DNA from: Martinezella lusitana
GTDB lineage: Bacteria > Pseudomonadota > Alphaproteobacteria > Rhizobiales > Rhizobiaceae
Assembly (NCBI RefSeq): GCF_900094565.1
Contig: NZ_FMAF01000010.1
Location: forward strand, 124,001 to 188,000
Length of the DNA: 64,000 bases
Direction: 5' to 3'
This document shows, piece after piece, positions 52,432 to 60,670 of the stretch (position 1 is the stretch's first letter; every line of letters starts with the position of its first letter). Position numbers and translations under genes: made by a program. Under the pieces are notes generated by a model, which saw nothing but the letters and a program-made list of their open reading frames with translations, did no database searches and was not told where the DNA came from.

Positions 52432-55074
52432 ATGGCCAGCGACAAACTCTCGACCTACAAACAAAAACGCGATTTTCAGAAAACGCAGGAGCCGAGCGGC
52501 GCAGCGAAGCTGAAGGCGTCGAACCGCGGGCGCTTCGTCATTCAGAAACACGACGCGACGCGGCTGCATTATGACTTGCGGCTCGAACTCGATGGCGTCT
52601 TCAAGTCCTGGGCTGTCACCAAAGGACCGTCGCTGGATCCGCACGACAAGCGCCTGGCTGTCGAGGTCGAGGACCATCCGTTGGACTACGGCGACTTCGA
52701 AGGTACCATACCGAAAGGCCAGTATGGCGGCGGCACGGTCATGCTCTGGGATCGAGGCTACTGGGAGCCGGAAGGCAACAAGACGCCCGAACAGGCGCTC
52801 GCCAAGGGTGATTTCAAGTTTACACTGGTGGGAGAGCGGCTGCATGGCAGTTTCGTGCTGGTGCGGATGCGCAACGATCGTGACGGCGGCAAGCGCACAA
52901 ATTGGCTGCTGATCAAGCACCACGACGATTACTCGGTCGAAGAGAATGGCGCTGCCATCCTTGAAGACAATGCAACCTCCGTTGCATCCGGCCGAACCAT
53001 GGAGGCGATCGCCGCCGGCAAGGGCAGGAAGCCAAAACCGTTCATGGTGCAGAGCGGCGACGTTCAGGCGGCCGTTTGGGACAGCAATCATGGATTGGCG
53101 GCGCAGGAACGTGGGAAGACAAAGCGACAACCAGCACCGAAAAGACCGGCAAAGTCCGCGATGCCGGAGTTCATACCGCCGCAGCTTTGCGAAACGCTCG
53201 ACCGCCCGCCTTCAGGCGATGGCTGGATCCACGAGATCAAATTCGACGGCTACCGCATTCAGACGCGCATCGAAAACGGCGAGGTGACGCTGAAGACCCG
53301 CAAGGGCCTGGACTGGACCACCAAGTATCCGGCGATTGCGACATCGGCCGCAAACTTGCCTGATGCCATCATCGACGGGGAGATCTGCGCGCTCGACGAA
53401 CACGGTGCGCCGGATTTCGCAGCACTTCAGGCGGCGCTGTCGGAAGGCAAGACCGACGCGCTGGTCTACTTTGCGTTCGACCTCTTGTTCGAGGGCAATG
53501 AGGATCTGCGAAAGCTGCCGCTGACGGAACGTAAGGAAAGGCTGGAAAAGCTCTTGAGCGATACCGGCGAGGATCCACGCCTTCGTTTCGTCGAACATTT
53601 CGAAACCGGTGGCGACGCCGTCCTCAAATCGGCGTGCAAGCTGTCGCTGGAAGGCATTGTCTCGAAACAGGCTGACGCGCCCTATCAATCGGGCCGCACC
53701 GAGGCTTGGGCGAAGTCCAAGTGCCGCGCTGGCCATGAAGTCGTCATCGGCGCCTATGCCAAGACCAACGGCAAGTTCCGCTCCCTGTTGGTCGGTGTCT
53801 TCAGGGGTGATCACTTCGTCTATGTCGGCCGGGTTGGAACCGGCTACGGTGCCAAAACGGTCGATACGATCTTGCCGAAGCTTCGGGAGATCGAGGCCGA
53901 GAAATCACCGTTCACGGGCATCGGTGCGCCTAAGAAGGATCCCAACATCGTCTGGGTCAAACCCGAACTGGTCGCCGAGATCCAGTTCGCCGGCTGGACA
54001 GCGGACGGACTGGTCCGTCAGGCGGCGTTTAAGGGTTTGCGTGAAGACAAGCCTGCAGCCGAAGTCGAGGCGGAAAAGCCGGCGTCGCCGGCTAAGACCG
54101 ACACGCCGACGCCGGCCGTGACAAAGCCATCGAGACCTTCGCGCGGCAAGAATGCCAAGGCCGAGGTGATGGGCGTGATGATCTCCAGCCCGGACAAGCC
54201 GCTCTGGCCCGATGCCAATGACGGAGAGCCGGTGACCAAGGAAGATTTGGCCCGTTATCACGAAGCCGTTGGTCCATGGCTGATCGACCATATCAAGGGA
54301 CGGCCATGCTCGATCATCCGAACGCCTGATGGCATCGGCGGCGAACAGTTCTTCCAGCGACATGCGATGCCGGGCACGTCGAACCTGCTCGAACTGGTTA
54401 AGGTGTTTGGAGACAAGAAACCCTATCTGCAGATCGATCGGGTGGAGGGCCTTGCCGCCATCTCCCAGATCAGCGGCGTCGAACTGCATCCGTGGAATTG
54501 CGAACCGGGCCAGGCGGAGGTGCCAGGCCGTCTCGTCTTCGACCTTGACCCAGGTCCGGACGTCCCCTTCTGCAAGGTCGTCGAAGCCGCTCGGGAAATG
54601 CGTGACCGGCTGGAAGAACTCGGCCTCGTCAGTTTCTGCAAGACCACCGGTGGTAAGGGCCTTCACGTCGTCACGCCACTGGCGTCAGCGAAAGGCAAGA
54701 AGCTGGCCTGGCCGGAGGCAAAAGGGTTCGCGCACGATGTCTGCCTGCAGATGGCACGCGAGAATCCTAAGCTCTATCTGATCAAGATGGCAAAGAACCA
54801 GCGCAACGGCCGGATCTTCCTCGATTACCTGCGCAATGACCGGATGGCGACGGCGGTCGCGCCGCTGTCGCCACGTGCCCGACCGGGCGCCACCGTATCA
54901 ATGCCGCTCACCTGGAGCCAGGTAAAGACGGATCTCGATCCGAAACGCTTCACAATTCGAACCGTCCCGCCTTTGCTGGCGAAAACGACGGCCTGGCAGG
55001 ATTATTGCGATGGACAGCGTTCGCTGGAGCAGGCCATCAAGCGGCTGGCGAAGTCGATGAAACAGGCCGCATAA
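52432..55074 (+). CDS. ligD: Multidomain NHEJ DNA ligase LigD
   Basis: 880 residues from ATG 52432 (GGGGACTGCC upstream); a longer frame from 52348 is less likely. Three domains in the order phosphoesterase, ligase, polymerase. The 3'-phosphoesterase (about 20-165) carries FVIQKHDATRLHYDLRLELD. The ATP-dependent ligase (about 205-535) has nucleotidyl Lys270 in IKFDGYR, then GLDWTTKYPAI, IDGEICALDE and EGIVSKQAD. A basic, Pro/Ala-rich linker leads to the primase-polymerase (about 600-870) with FDLDPGPDV, KTTGGKGLHVVTPL and YLRNDRMATAVAPLSPRARP. It seals double-strand breaks with Ku. The two Ku genes lie 2.3-4 kb downstream on the opposite strand. Confidence 0.95.
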   Translation: MASDKLSTYKQKRDFQKTQEPSGAAKLKASNRGRFVIQKHDATRLHYDLRLELDGVFKSWAVTKGPSLDPHDKRLAVEVEDHPLDYGDFEGTIPKGQYGGGTVMLWDRGYWEPEGNKTPEQALAKGDFKFTLVGERLHGSFVLVRMRNDRDGGKRTNWLLIKHHDDYSVEENGAAILEDNATSVASGRTMEAIAAGKGRKPKPFMVQSGDVQAAVWDSNHGLAAQERGKTKRQPAPKRPAKSAMPEFIPPQLCETLDRPPSGDGWIHEIKFDGYRIQTRIENGEVTLKTRKGLDWTTKYPAIATSAANLPDAIIDGEICALDEHGAPDFAALQAALSEGKTDALVYFAFDLLFEGNEDLRKLPLTERKERLEKLLSDTGEDPRLRFVEHFETGGDAVLKSACKLSLEGIVSKQADAPYQSGRTEAWAKSKCRAGHEVVIGAYAKTNGKFRSLLVGVFRGDHFVYVGRVGTGYGAKTVDTILPKLREIEAEKSPFTGIGAPKKDPNIVWVKPELVAEIQFAGWTADGLVRQAAFKGLREDKPAAEVEAEKPASPAKTDTPTPAVTKPSRPSRGKNAKAEVMGVMISSPDKPLWPDANDGEPVTKEDLARYHEAVGPWLIDHIKGRPCSIIRTPDGIGGEQFFQRHAMPGTSNLLELVKVFGDKKPYLQIDRVEGLAAISQISGVELHPWNCEPGQAEVPGRLVFDLDPGPDVPFCKVVEAAREMRDRLEELGLVSFCKTTGGKGLHVVTPLASAKGKKLAWPEAKGFAHDVCLQMARENPKLYLIKMAKNQRNGRIFLDYLRNDRMATAVAPLSPRARPGATVSMPLTWSQVKTDLDPKRFTIRTVPPLLAKTTAWQDYCDGQRSLEQAIKRLAKSMKQAA

Positions 55075-55085
55075 GAAGCCAGACA

Positions 55086-55361
55086 TCAGAAGCCGTAGCG
55101 CCGATCAAGTGCTCTGAGGGCAGCCTGAACCTCATCGATGGAAACCGGCTCCGGCGTTCCGGGAATATGACGGAACGCCGGCTTCGAGTCGACCGCGTAG
55201 AGGTCCGAGGCCCATGCCGCCAGGATTGTCCGTTTGTCGTCTGCGGAGAGTGCGGTCGCTTTAACCACGTCAAGCGGCCGCTCAATCTGCATGCCCTGAA
55301 GCAGGATCGTCGGACCCACCGCAGCGGCACTGCTTGCCGCCTGCTGCAAAATCTCGTGCAT
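55086..55361 (-). CDS. Hypothetical protein convergent with ligD
   Basis: 91 residues from ATG 55361 with AAGGAGG upstream. Soluble and helical: MHEILQQAASSAAAVGPTIL, VVKATALSADDKRTILAAWA and VSIDEVQAALRALDRRYGF. The LSADDKRxILAAWASDLYAV block is reminiscent of small rhizobial proteins seen near stress genes, but no named family is recognised. It follows the DUF982 gene by 10 bases on the same strand. Confidence 0.65.
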   Translation of the reverse strand: MHEILQQAASSAAAVGPTILLQGMQIERPLDVVKATALSADDKRTILAAWASDLYAVDSKPAFRHIPGTPEPVSIDEVQAALRALDRRYGF

Positions 55362-55371
55362 GTGGGCCTCC

Positions 55372-55671
55372 TTAGCGAACGTGCGGATCTTTGTCATGCC
55401 GGCGACGGGAGGCGGCGATCACATTGGTTTCCGGCGCCAGCAGATCGTGCTTCTCAGCGAAGGCGGCAAACAGGCCGCGCGCGGTCTCGGCTTCGATCTC
55501 ACCGCGTAGCGCGGCACTGCATGCCTTGAGCGCGACGGAATGCGCGCCATCCCTCTGTGAGGCCGGCCAATCGACGAGGTGCCGGTAGGCGTCCATGACA
55601 CTGCGGACCTCTGCCGGAAAGCCGAGGCCAACAAGAATGGAAACAGGCTGTTTGAACATATCGGGTTTCAT
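55372..55671 (-). CDS. DUF982 protein
   Basis: 99 residues from ATG 55671 (AAAGGAGAGAGCG upstream). The DUF982 pattern is visible: VSILVGLGFPAEVRSVMDAY, RHLVDWPASQRDGAHSVALK, ACSAALRGEIEAETARGLF. These small cytoplasmic proteins are abundant in Rhizobiales, and their function is not known. It lies 74 bases downstream of the Hsp20 gene, with a strong hairpin between, and 10 bases upstream of the 91-residue gene. Confidence 0.85.
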   Translation of the reverse strand: MKPDMFKQPVSILVGLGFPAEVRSVMDAYRHLVDWPASQRDGAHSVALKACSAALRGEIEAETARGLFAAFAEKHDLLAPETNVIAASRRRHDKDPHVR

Positions 55672-55702
55672 CGCTCTCTCCTTTCCAACCCGGAATGTCG
55701 AT

Positions 55703-55724
55703 GGGCGCCGTCGCAACGGCGCCC
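55703..55724. terminator. Strong GC hairpin between hsp20 and DUF982 gene
   Basis: GGGCGCCGT/ACGGCGCCC, a perfect 9-bp stem with a CGCA loop. The T-rich side (TCTTT) is on the plus strand, so on the minus-strand transcript it may attenuate or stabilise rather than terminate fully. Confidence 0.5.
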
Positions 55725-55745
55725 TCTTTGAGCGGACAATGTCGA

Positions 55746-56219
55746 TTAAGCCGCCTTCTGCGCTTCGATCTGCGCCGGAGCAGCAGAGGTCAAAGTCGGG
55801 CCGCTCTCGATGGTGATTTTCCGCGGCTTCATTTCCTCGGGGATCTCACGAACCAAGTCGATCGACAGCAGACCATTGCTCAGATCCGCTCCGTTCACCC
55901 TGACATGATCGGCCAGCTCGAACCGGTGTTCGAACGGACGGCCGGCAATGCCGCGATGCAGGTAGCCTTCGTTTGCAGCTTCCTGCTTCTTGCCGGTGAC
56001 GGTCAGCAGATTCGACTGGAAGGTGAGGTCGAGATCGCCCTGGGCGAAGCCCGCCACCGCAATCGAGATCCGATAGCTGTCATCGCCGGTCTTGACGATG
56101 TCATAGGGTGGCCAGTCGCTGATCGAGCGGCCGCGCTGAGCGTTTTCGAGAAGATTGAAGACCCGGTCGAAGCCGACGCTCGAACGGAAGAGCGGTGCAT
56201 AGTCGTAAGATGTTGCCAT
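55746..56219 (-). CDS. Small heat-shock protein Hsp20 (IbpA-like)
   Basis: 157 residues. The second ATG (56219) is chosen because AAGGAGG stands eight bases before it; the ATG at 56225 is only two bases from that site. The N-terminus is ATSYDYAPLFRSSVGFDRVF. The alpha-crystallin domain runs from about 33 to 125 with PPYDIVKTGDDSYRISIAVA, LLTVTGKKQ, HRGIAGRPFEHRFELADHVR and the conserved NGLLSIDLVREIPEE. The C-tail is Ala-rich. It is an ATP-independent holdase that prevents aggregation. The ROSE-like leader annotated upstream suggests heat control at translation. Confidence 0.93.
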   Translation of the reverse strand: MATSYDYAPLFRSSVGFDRVFNLLENAQRGRSISDWPPYDIVKTGDDSYRISIAVAGFAQGDLDLTFQSNLLTVTGKKQEAANEGYLHRGIAGRPFEHRFELADHVRVNGADLSNGLLSIDLVREIPEEMKPRKITIESGPTLTSAAPAQIEAQKAA

Positions 56220-56220
56220 A

Positions 56221-56310
56221 GCCATATCCTCCTTGAAGCAACATGGGGTACGGAAGCGCCGAAAGACGGCGCCTCCAGCAAGGCCAGCCCTTCATCAGCG
56301 GCTGGCCGCA
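56221..56310 (-). ncRNA. ROSE-like RNA thermometer in the hsp20 leader
   Basis: On the minus strand the leader has three hairpins: GGCCAGCC...GGCTGGCC-type (56282-56307), GCGCCG/CGGCGC (56256-56272) and a final one (56222-56247). In the last, UUGCU (56241-56237) faces the ribosome site AGGAG (56233-56229) across a short loop. That gives U-G, U-A, G-G, C-G and U-A, the signature weak pairing of ROSE elements. This architecture occurs before most rhizobial hsp20 genes. A CTTGAA-N17-CCAAAT stretch further upstream could be the heat-sigma promoter. Confidence 0.7.
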
Positions 56311-56394
56311 ATCGATTTGGTTTTTGAGAATTTAGGATTCAAGAGCGCCGTCCGAAAAAATTTAAGGCCGCGCCGACGGGCTGAAACCCATTGC

Positions 56395-57426
56395 TCAGTC
56401 GAGTTCATAAACAGCGGCATTGTCCTGGATATCGCGCAGCCCTTTGTAAGATGCGTGCCGCAGATTGCCGTCGTCGGTCCAGCCGCGGAATTCGATCTCG
56501 GCGATCAGCGTCGGCTGCGCGAAGACGTAGTTCTTACCCTTCAGCGGCACAACCGGCGTCCTCGTCTTCAGTTTGTCGAGCGTCTTCTTCAGATACGCCG
56601 CATCTTTTTCCTTGAAGCCCGTGCCGACGGCGCCGACATAGACCCAATCGTGGTCGCGGCGAGCTGCCAGCAGCAGGCTGCCGATCCCGCCGCGGGCAAC
56701 CGCCGACTGCTCGTAGCCGACGATCATGAAACTTTCACTCTGAATGCATTTGATCTTCAGCCAGTCGCCGGTACGGCCGGATCGGTATGGACTGTCCCGG
56801 TGTTTGGCGATGATACCTTCCAGTCCAAGCGAGCGGGCGTTTTCCAGAAGCTCGGCGCCGTCACCCGCCACCTCCTCGGACAACTGTATGGCACCGACCT
56901 CGCCTCCGAGCAGATCCTCGAGCAGATGGCGACGGACCGATAGCTCGGTCCGGGTCAGATCGTGGCCATCGAAGTAAAGAAGATCGAAGGCGAACAAGAC
57001 GGATTCCGTCGAAACACGCTTACCGCCGCGCCCGCCAAGCGAACGCTGCAAGGCTCCAAAGTCCGAGCGTCCCTCGCCGTTCAGAACCACGGCCTCGCCG
57101 TCGAGGATGGCTGTCGAAACGCCCAGGTTTCTGGCGGCCTCAGCAATCGTCGGGAAGCGATGCGTCCAGTCATGGCCTCCGCGTGTAATGATCCGCACGT
57201 CCCTCGGCTCGATGTGGATCGCCAAACGGTATCCGTCCCATTTGATTTCGTAAGCCCAGTCAGGGCCGGTCGGTGGCGCAGCCTTCAGCAACGCCAGGCA
57301 AGGCTCGACGCGGTCTGGCATCGGTTCGAAGGGAAGGTTTGGCTGCGCCGGGTTTCTTTTGCGTCGCGGTTGGGATTTTGCGGTAAGGCTGCCGTCCTGC
57401 AACAGGGGCTTGGCGTGTCTACTCAT
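56395..57426 (-). CDS. ATP-dependent DNA ligase (LigC/LigD ligase-domain type)
   Basis: 343 residues from ATG 57426, which overlaps the Ku stop (ATGA); a long upstream extension of the frame is a shadow of the Ku gene. Ligase domain only: nucleotidyl Lys62 in YEIKWDGYRLAI, then RGGHDWTHRFPTIAEAARNL, AILDGEAVVLNGEGRSDFGA, FDLLYFDGHDL, SLGLEGIIAKHRDSPYRSGR and an OB-fold end with WVYVGAVGTGFKEKDAAYLK and EIEFRGWTDDGNLRHASYKG. It lacks the phosphoesterase and polymerase domains. As the last gene of the Ku-Ku-ligase operon it is a second NHEJ ligase, perhaps for a separate sub-pathway. Confidence 0.93.
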   Translation of the reverse strand: MSRHAKPLLQDGSLTAKSQPRRKRNPAQPNLPFEPMPDRVEPCLALLKAAPPTGPDWAYEIKWDGYRLAIHIEPRDVRIITRGGHDWTHRFPTIAEAARNLGVSTAILDGEAVVLNGEGRSDFGALQRSLGGRGGKRVSTESVLFAFDLLYFDGHDLTRTELSVRRHLLEDLLGGEVGAIQLSEEVAGDGAELLENARSLGLEGIIAKHRDSPYRSGRTGDWLKIKCIQSESFMIVGYEQSAVARGGIGSLLLAARRDHDWVYVGAVGTGFKEKDAAYLKKTLDKLKTRTPVVPLKGKNYVFAQPTLIAEIEFRGWTDDGNLRHASYKGLRDIQDNAAVYELD

Positions 57427-58235
57427 TTGCCCGTCCGAGTTTCGGCGGCGACCGACTTCTTCAAGGCATCCATGATGTTGATAACGTTGCTCGGAGCAGG
57501 CGCTGACGCCGGCGCTTTGGCTTTGGCCTTCGATGGCTTCTTCAGCGCCTTTTTCTTCTCGGCGATGATGTCGAGGAGCCGGTCCTGGACCGGATCGATG
57601 ACCATCTTCGGGTCCCAATGTTGCGTCTGCTTTTTGATCAGTTGCTGCACCAGAGGCATCATGTCCGAATCCGCTTTTTTGTCGCCGATACCTGCAAAAT
57701 AGGTGTCCTCGTCACGGACTTCATCCCCGTAGCGCAATGTCCAGAGCACGATACCCTTGCCGCGTGGCTCAAGCATGACGGCGCGCTCCCGGCGGGCGAT
57801 GACCAGCCGGGAAATGCCGACCATGTCCTGGGCTTCCATCGCGTCCCGGATGACCGAGAATGCTTCCTGGCCAACAGGATCGTTCGGCGACAGATAATAG
57901 GGCGTATCGAGCCAGATCCATTCGATACCGTCACGCGGCGTGAAGATAGAGATATCGATGGTCTTCGTGCTGTCGAGTGCAACGTTTTCGAGTTCCTCGT
58001 CTTCCAGCATGACATAGTCATTCTCGCCGCGCTGGTAGCCCTTGACCTCGTCCTCTTCCTTGACCTCCTTGCCGGTGACGGAATCGACATAGTGGCTGAC
58101 CACGCGGTTTTGGGTCTCGCGATTGAGGGTATGGAAGCGAACCTTGTCGTTTTCGGAGGTTGCCGGCATCATCTGCACCGGACAGGTGACCAGTGACAGC
58201 TTGAGATAACCTTTCCAGTGGGGGCGAAGAGCCAT
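57423..58235 (-). CDS. ku: Ku homodimeric NHEJ protein (Ku-1)
   Basis: 270 residues from ATG 58235 (GGAGGATACC upstream). Ku core: LRPHWKGYLKLSLVTCPVQM, RFHTLNRETQNRVVSHYVDS, VKGYQRGENDYVMLEDEELE and RDAMEAQDMVGISRLVIARR. The C-terminus is Lys/Ala-rich (KKPSKAKAKAPASAPAPSNV), typical of DNA-binding tails. It binds broken DNA ends and recruits the ligase encoded next (4-base overlap). Its start lies 12 bases after the stop of the second Ku gene. Confidence 0.94.
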   Translation of the reverse strand: MALRPHWKGYLKLSLVTCPVQMMPATSENDKVRFHTLNRETQNRVVSHYVDSVTGKEVKEEDEVKGYQRGENDYVMLEDEELENVALDSTKTIDISIFTPRDGIEWIWLDTPYYLSPNDPVGQEAFSVIRDAMEAQDMVGISRLVIARRERAVMLEPRGKGIVLWTLRYGDEVRDEDTYFAGIGDKKADSDMMPLVQQLIKKQTQHWDPKMVIDPVQDRLLDIIAEKKKALKKPSKAKAKAPASAPAPSNVINIMDALKKSVAAETRTGK

Positions 58236-58247
58236 GGTATCCTCCAA

Positions 58248-59147
58248 TCAACTGGCACGGCGGGCAGTTGCAGCGGCCCGTTTCGCCTTGGTGGCGGCTG
58301 CGGGCTTTGTCGCCTTTTGCCGGCTGGCACTTTTATTGGCGTTGGCGGCAGTGGGCTTCGATCCCGTCTTGCCGCCGATACCGGCGCTCTCCCGAAGAGC
58401 CTGCAGCAGATCGCTCGGTTTCGATGCGACCGGCGCTTTCTTCTTGGGCAGCGACCGCCCTTCGATTTTCGCCTTCACCAGCTCGGCAACGGCCGCCTCG
58501 TAGCGATCGTCGAATGTGCTGGCGTCGAAGCTGCCCTTTTTGGTGCCGATGATGTGCTCGGCGAGCTCCAGCATTTCGCCCTGGATCTTCAAATCCGGGA
58601 GCTCCTCGAATGCCTCGGTCGACGATCGAACCTCGTAGTCGAAGTTGAGCGTCGTGGCGATCAGGCCCTTGCCGTGCGGCCGGATCAGCACCGTGCGCAT
58701 GCGACGAAAGAGGACAGTGCGCGCAATGGCGGCGACTTTCGCTTTTTTCATGCCGTCCCGCAGCAGCAAAAAGGCTTCAGTGCCCATCTTGTCGGGCGCC
58801 AGGTAATAGGGCTTGTCGAAATAAACGTCGTCGATCTCTTTGCAGGGGATAAAGGCATCGACCTTGAGGGTTTTATCGCTGTCCGGGACAGCGGCCGCCA
58901 CCTCGTCCGGCTCGAGAATGATATACTGGCCATTTTCGATCTCGTAGCCTTTGACCTGATCGTCACGTTCGACAGGATCGCCGGTCTCGGTATCCACGAA
59001 CTCGCGCTTCACCCGATTGCCGGTCTTGCGGTTAAGCGTGTTGAACGCAATCCGCTCCGACGTTGATGCCGCTGTGTAGAGCGCCACCGGGCAAGCAACC
59101 TCTCCGAACTTGATGAAGCCTTTCCAATTCGCTCTCGGGGCAACCAT
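58248..59147 (-). CDS. ku: Ku homodimeric NHEJ protein (Ku-2)
   Basis: 299 residues from ATG 59147 (AGGAGTTGGCGTC upstream). Ku core: APRANWKGFIKFGEVACPVA, RIAFNTLNRKTGNRVKREFV, VKGYEIENGQYIILEPDEVA and RDGMKKAKVAAIARTVLFRR. The C-terminal tail is long and basic (ASRQKATKPAAATKAKRAAA). It is distinct from Ku-1, suggesting an old duplication and possible heterodimers. First gene of the operon; an EcfG-like box lies 33 bases upstream of its start. Confidence 0.94.
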   Translation of the reverse strand: MVAPRANWKGFIKFGEVACPVALYTAASTSERIAFNTLNRKTGNRVKREFVDTETGDPVERDDQVKGYEIENGQYIILEPDEVAAAVPDSDKTLKVDAFIPCKEIDDVYFDKPYYLAPDKMGTEAFLLLRDGMKKAKVAAIARTVLFRRMRTVLIRPHGKGLIATTLNFDYEVRSSTEAFEELPDLKIQGEMLELAEHIIGTKKGSFDASTFDDRYEAAVAELVKAKIEGRSLPKKKAPVASKPSDLLQALRESAGIGGKTGSKPTAANANKSASRQKATKPAAATKAKRAAATARRAS

Positions 59148-59179
59148 GACGCCAACTCCTGACACAAACCATGCGATTC

Positions 59180-59204
59180 AAGCGAATCAGCAAGGAATTG
59201 TTCC
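59180..59204 (-). promoter_or_regulatory. EcfG-like promoter motif upstream of Ku operon
   Basis: On the minus strand GGAAC (59204-59200), 16 bases, then GCTT (59183-59180). The -35 is a perfect match, the -10 is a variant. Transcription from here would give a leader of about 25 bases, which is a natural position. Confidence 0.45.
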
Positions 59205-59343
59205 ATGTCGAAACGAATCATTTTTCAATGGCTTAGCCCCTCGGACGCTCGCCTCTTGCGAGCCGCATCTAGACGCCTGATTTGCATGCATCTTTTGGAA
59301 GCCACGCGCGTTTAGCCATGCAGCAACGAGAAGGACTCCTGCC

Positions 59344-59421
59344 ATGACCAAGCGCAAACTGATCGACACCGGTACCGACAAACGCTACGTCCGCCGTGAT
59401 AAGGGCGACCACAAACGCTGA
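59344..59421 (+). CDS. Possible 25-residue protein (shortened member of a rhizobial small-protein group)
   Basis: ATG 59344 is preceded by GAAGGACTCCTGCC. The 25-residue product begins MTKRKLIDTGTDKRYVRRD and ends GDHKR. From memory, rhizobia carry longer basic proteins with the start LIDTGTDKRYVRRD and an end like KGDxKR; here the middle seems deleted in frame. It ends eight bases before the GTG start of the nuclease gene, so translation may be coupled. Confidence 0.45.
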   Translation: MTKRKLIDTGTDKRYVRRDKGDHKR

Positions 59422-59429
59422 TCAAGCCG

Positions 59430-60206
59430 GTGAAGCTCGCCACCTACAATGTCAATGGCGTCAACGGCCGCCTCAACGTGCTGCTTCGGTGGCTGGACGA
59501 GGCGAAGCCGGATATTGTCTGCCTGCAGGAGCTGAAGGCGCCAGACGAGAAGTTTCCCCGGCGCGAGATCGAACGTGCCGGCTATGGCGCCATCTGGCAC
59601 GGCCAGAAATCTTGGAACGGCGTGGCAATCCTCGCCCGCGATCGGGACCTGCGCGAAACCCGCCGCGGACTTCCCGGCGACCCCGACGACAGTCACAGCC
59701 GCTACATCGAGGCGGCGATCGATGGCATCATCGTGGGCTGTCTTTATCTTCCGAACGGTAATCCCGCGCCAGGCCTGAAGTTCGACTACAAGCTCCGTTG
59801 GTTTGAGCGCTTGCAGTCGTACGCTGCGGAGCTGTTCGAACTCGATGTGCCGGTCGCCCTTGTCGGTGACTTCAACGTCATGCCTACCGATCTCGACGTT
59901 TATGCCCCGGAGCGCTGGCGGGATGATGCCCTGTTCCGGCCGGAAGTACGCGCCGCCTATGCCGAACTCGTCGCCATGGGCTGGACCGATGCTATCCGAT
60001 CACTGCATCCAGACGAGCGAATTTATACTTTCTGGAAGTATTTCCGGAACGCCTTCGCCCGTGATGCCGGTCTGCGCATAGACCATTTTCTGCTGAGCCC
60101 TTCCCTGCGCGAACGGCTGATAGCGGCTGGCGTCGATAAGTTCGCGCGTGCCTGGGGGCACACGAGCGATCACGCGCCTGTCTGGATTGACCTCGATGAT
60201 CGGTAG
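59430..60206 (+). CDS. xthA: Exodeoxyribonuclease III family AP endonuclease
   Basis: 258 residues from GTG 59430. The ExoIII/APE fold motifs are in order: LATYNVNGVNGRL, IVCLQELKAPDEKFPRREIE (catalytic Glu), SRYIEAAIDGIIVGCLYLPN, VALVGDFNVMPTDLDVY (Asp/Asn pair) and WGHTSDHAPVWIDL (catalytic Asp-His). It cuts at abasic sites and trims 3' ends, so it fits an end-joining neighbourhood. The chromosomal housekeeping copy is probably elsewhere. It is divergent from the Ku operon. Confidence 0.92.
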   Translation: MKLATYNVNGVNGRLNVLLRWLDEAKPDIVCLQELKAPDEKFPRREIERAGYGAIWHGQKSWNGVAILARDRDLRETRRGLPGDPDDSHSRYIEAAIDGIIVGCLYLPNGNPAPGLKFDYKLRWFERLQSYAAELFELDVPVALVGDFNVMPTDLDVYAPERWRDDALFRPEVRAAYAELVAMGWTDAIRSLHPDERIYTFWKYFRNAFARDAGLRIDHFLLSPSLRERLIAAGVDKFARAWGHTSDHAPVWIDLDDR

Positions 60207-60302
60207 CTTACACCCTACGGTGATCCCGAGCTTAGGCGTGAGCTGAGCGGGAACCTGTATATGTTCAACCTCGGGCGCAAAGATTTCAAAAGGAGTGGCG
60301 CA

Positions 60303-60422
60303 ATGCCTGCCGAACAGGACTTCGATGCCGGGCGGATTCCCACATTCCGCCCGACGCGTAGCGCCAGCCCGTTCACTGGTGACAGCTCTGCTTTAATGTG
60401 GAACGGCGCGCGTGGGAAATGA
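60303..60422 (+). CDS. Possible small protein, 39 residues
   Basis: ATG 60303 has AAGGAG nine bases upstream. The product MPAEQDFDAGRIPTFRPTRS continues to a basic end with NGARGK. No family recognised. The ribosome site and placement in a small-stress-protein cluster are its support. Confidence 0.4.
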   Translation: MPAEQDFDAGRIPTFRPTRSASPFTGDSSALMWNGARGK

Positions 60423-60670
60423 CAGGCCAATCAAATGTACTCGCGTCGAGGAAGCAAGGAACTATTCGAAGCTGCGCCCGTTAAGTCTGCGCGAGTCATT
60501 AATCCCTTCCGGTCGACTCGCTCCCACAACTTCAGCCCGGGCCCTTTTTTTCGGAGAATGCCGTTGGAAAGAGGTGACGCTGAGGGTGAGAACTTCAAGC
60601 GCTGGACCGCAAACGAGGCACCTGTTCGGACAGAACAGGGTGTTCGTTGCTTGTCACACGTCCCTCCTGA

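Noticed and set aside
56233..56943. Plus-strand frame across the hsp20 leader and the ligase gene end
   Set aside because: It is antisense to the ligase gene and to the ROSE-like leader, with no recognisable domain.
60215..60450. GGAAC followed by an apparent spacer at 60250 as a sixth EcfG site before the 39-residue frame
   Set aside because: The base run 16 positions downstream is TCGG, not a GTT-type -10, so it fails the pattern.
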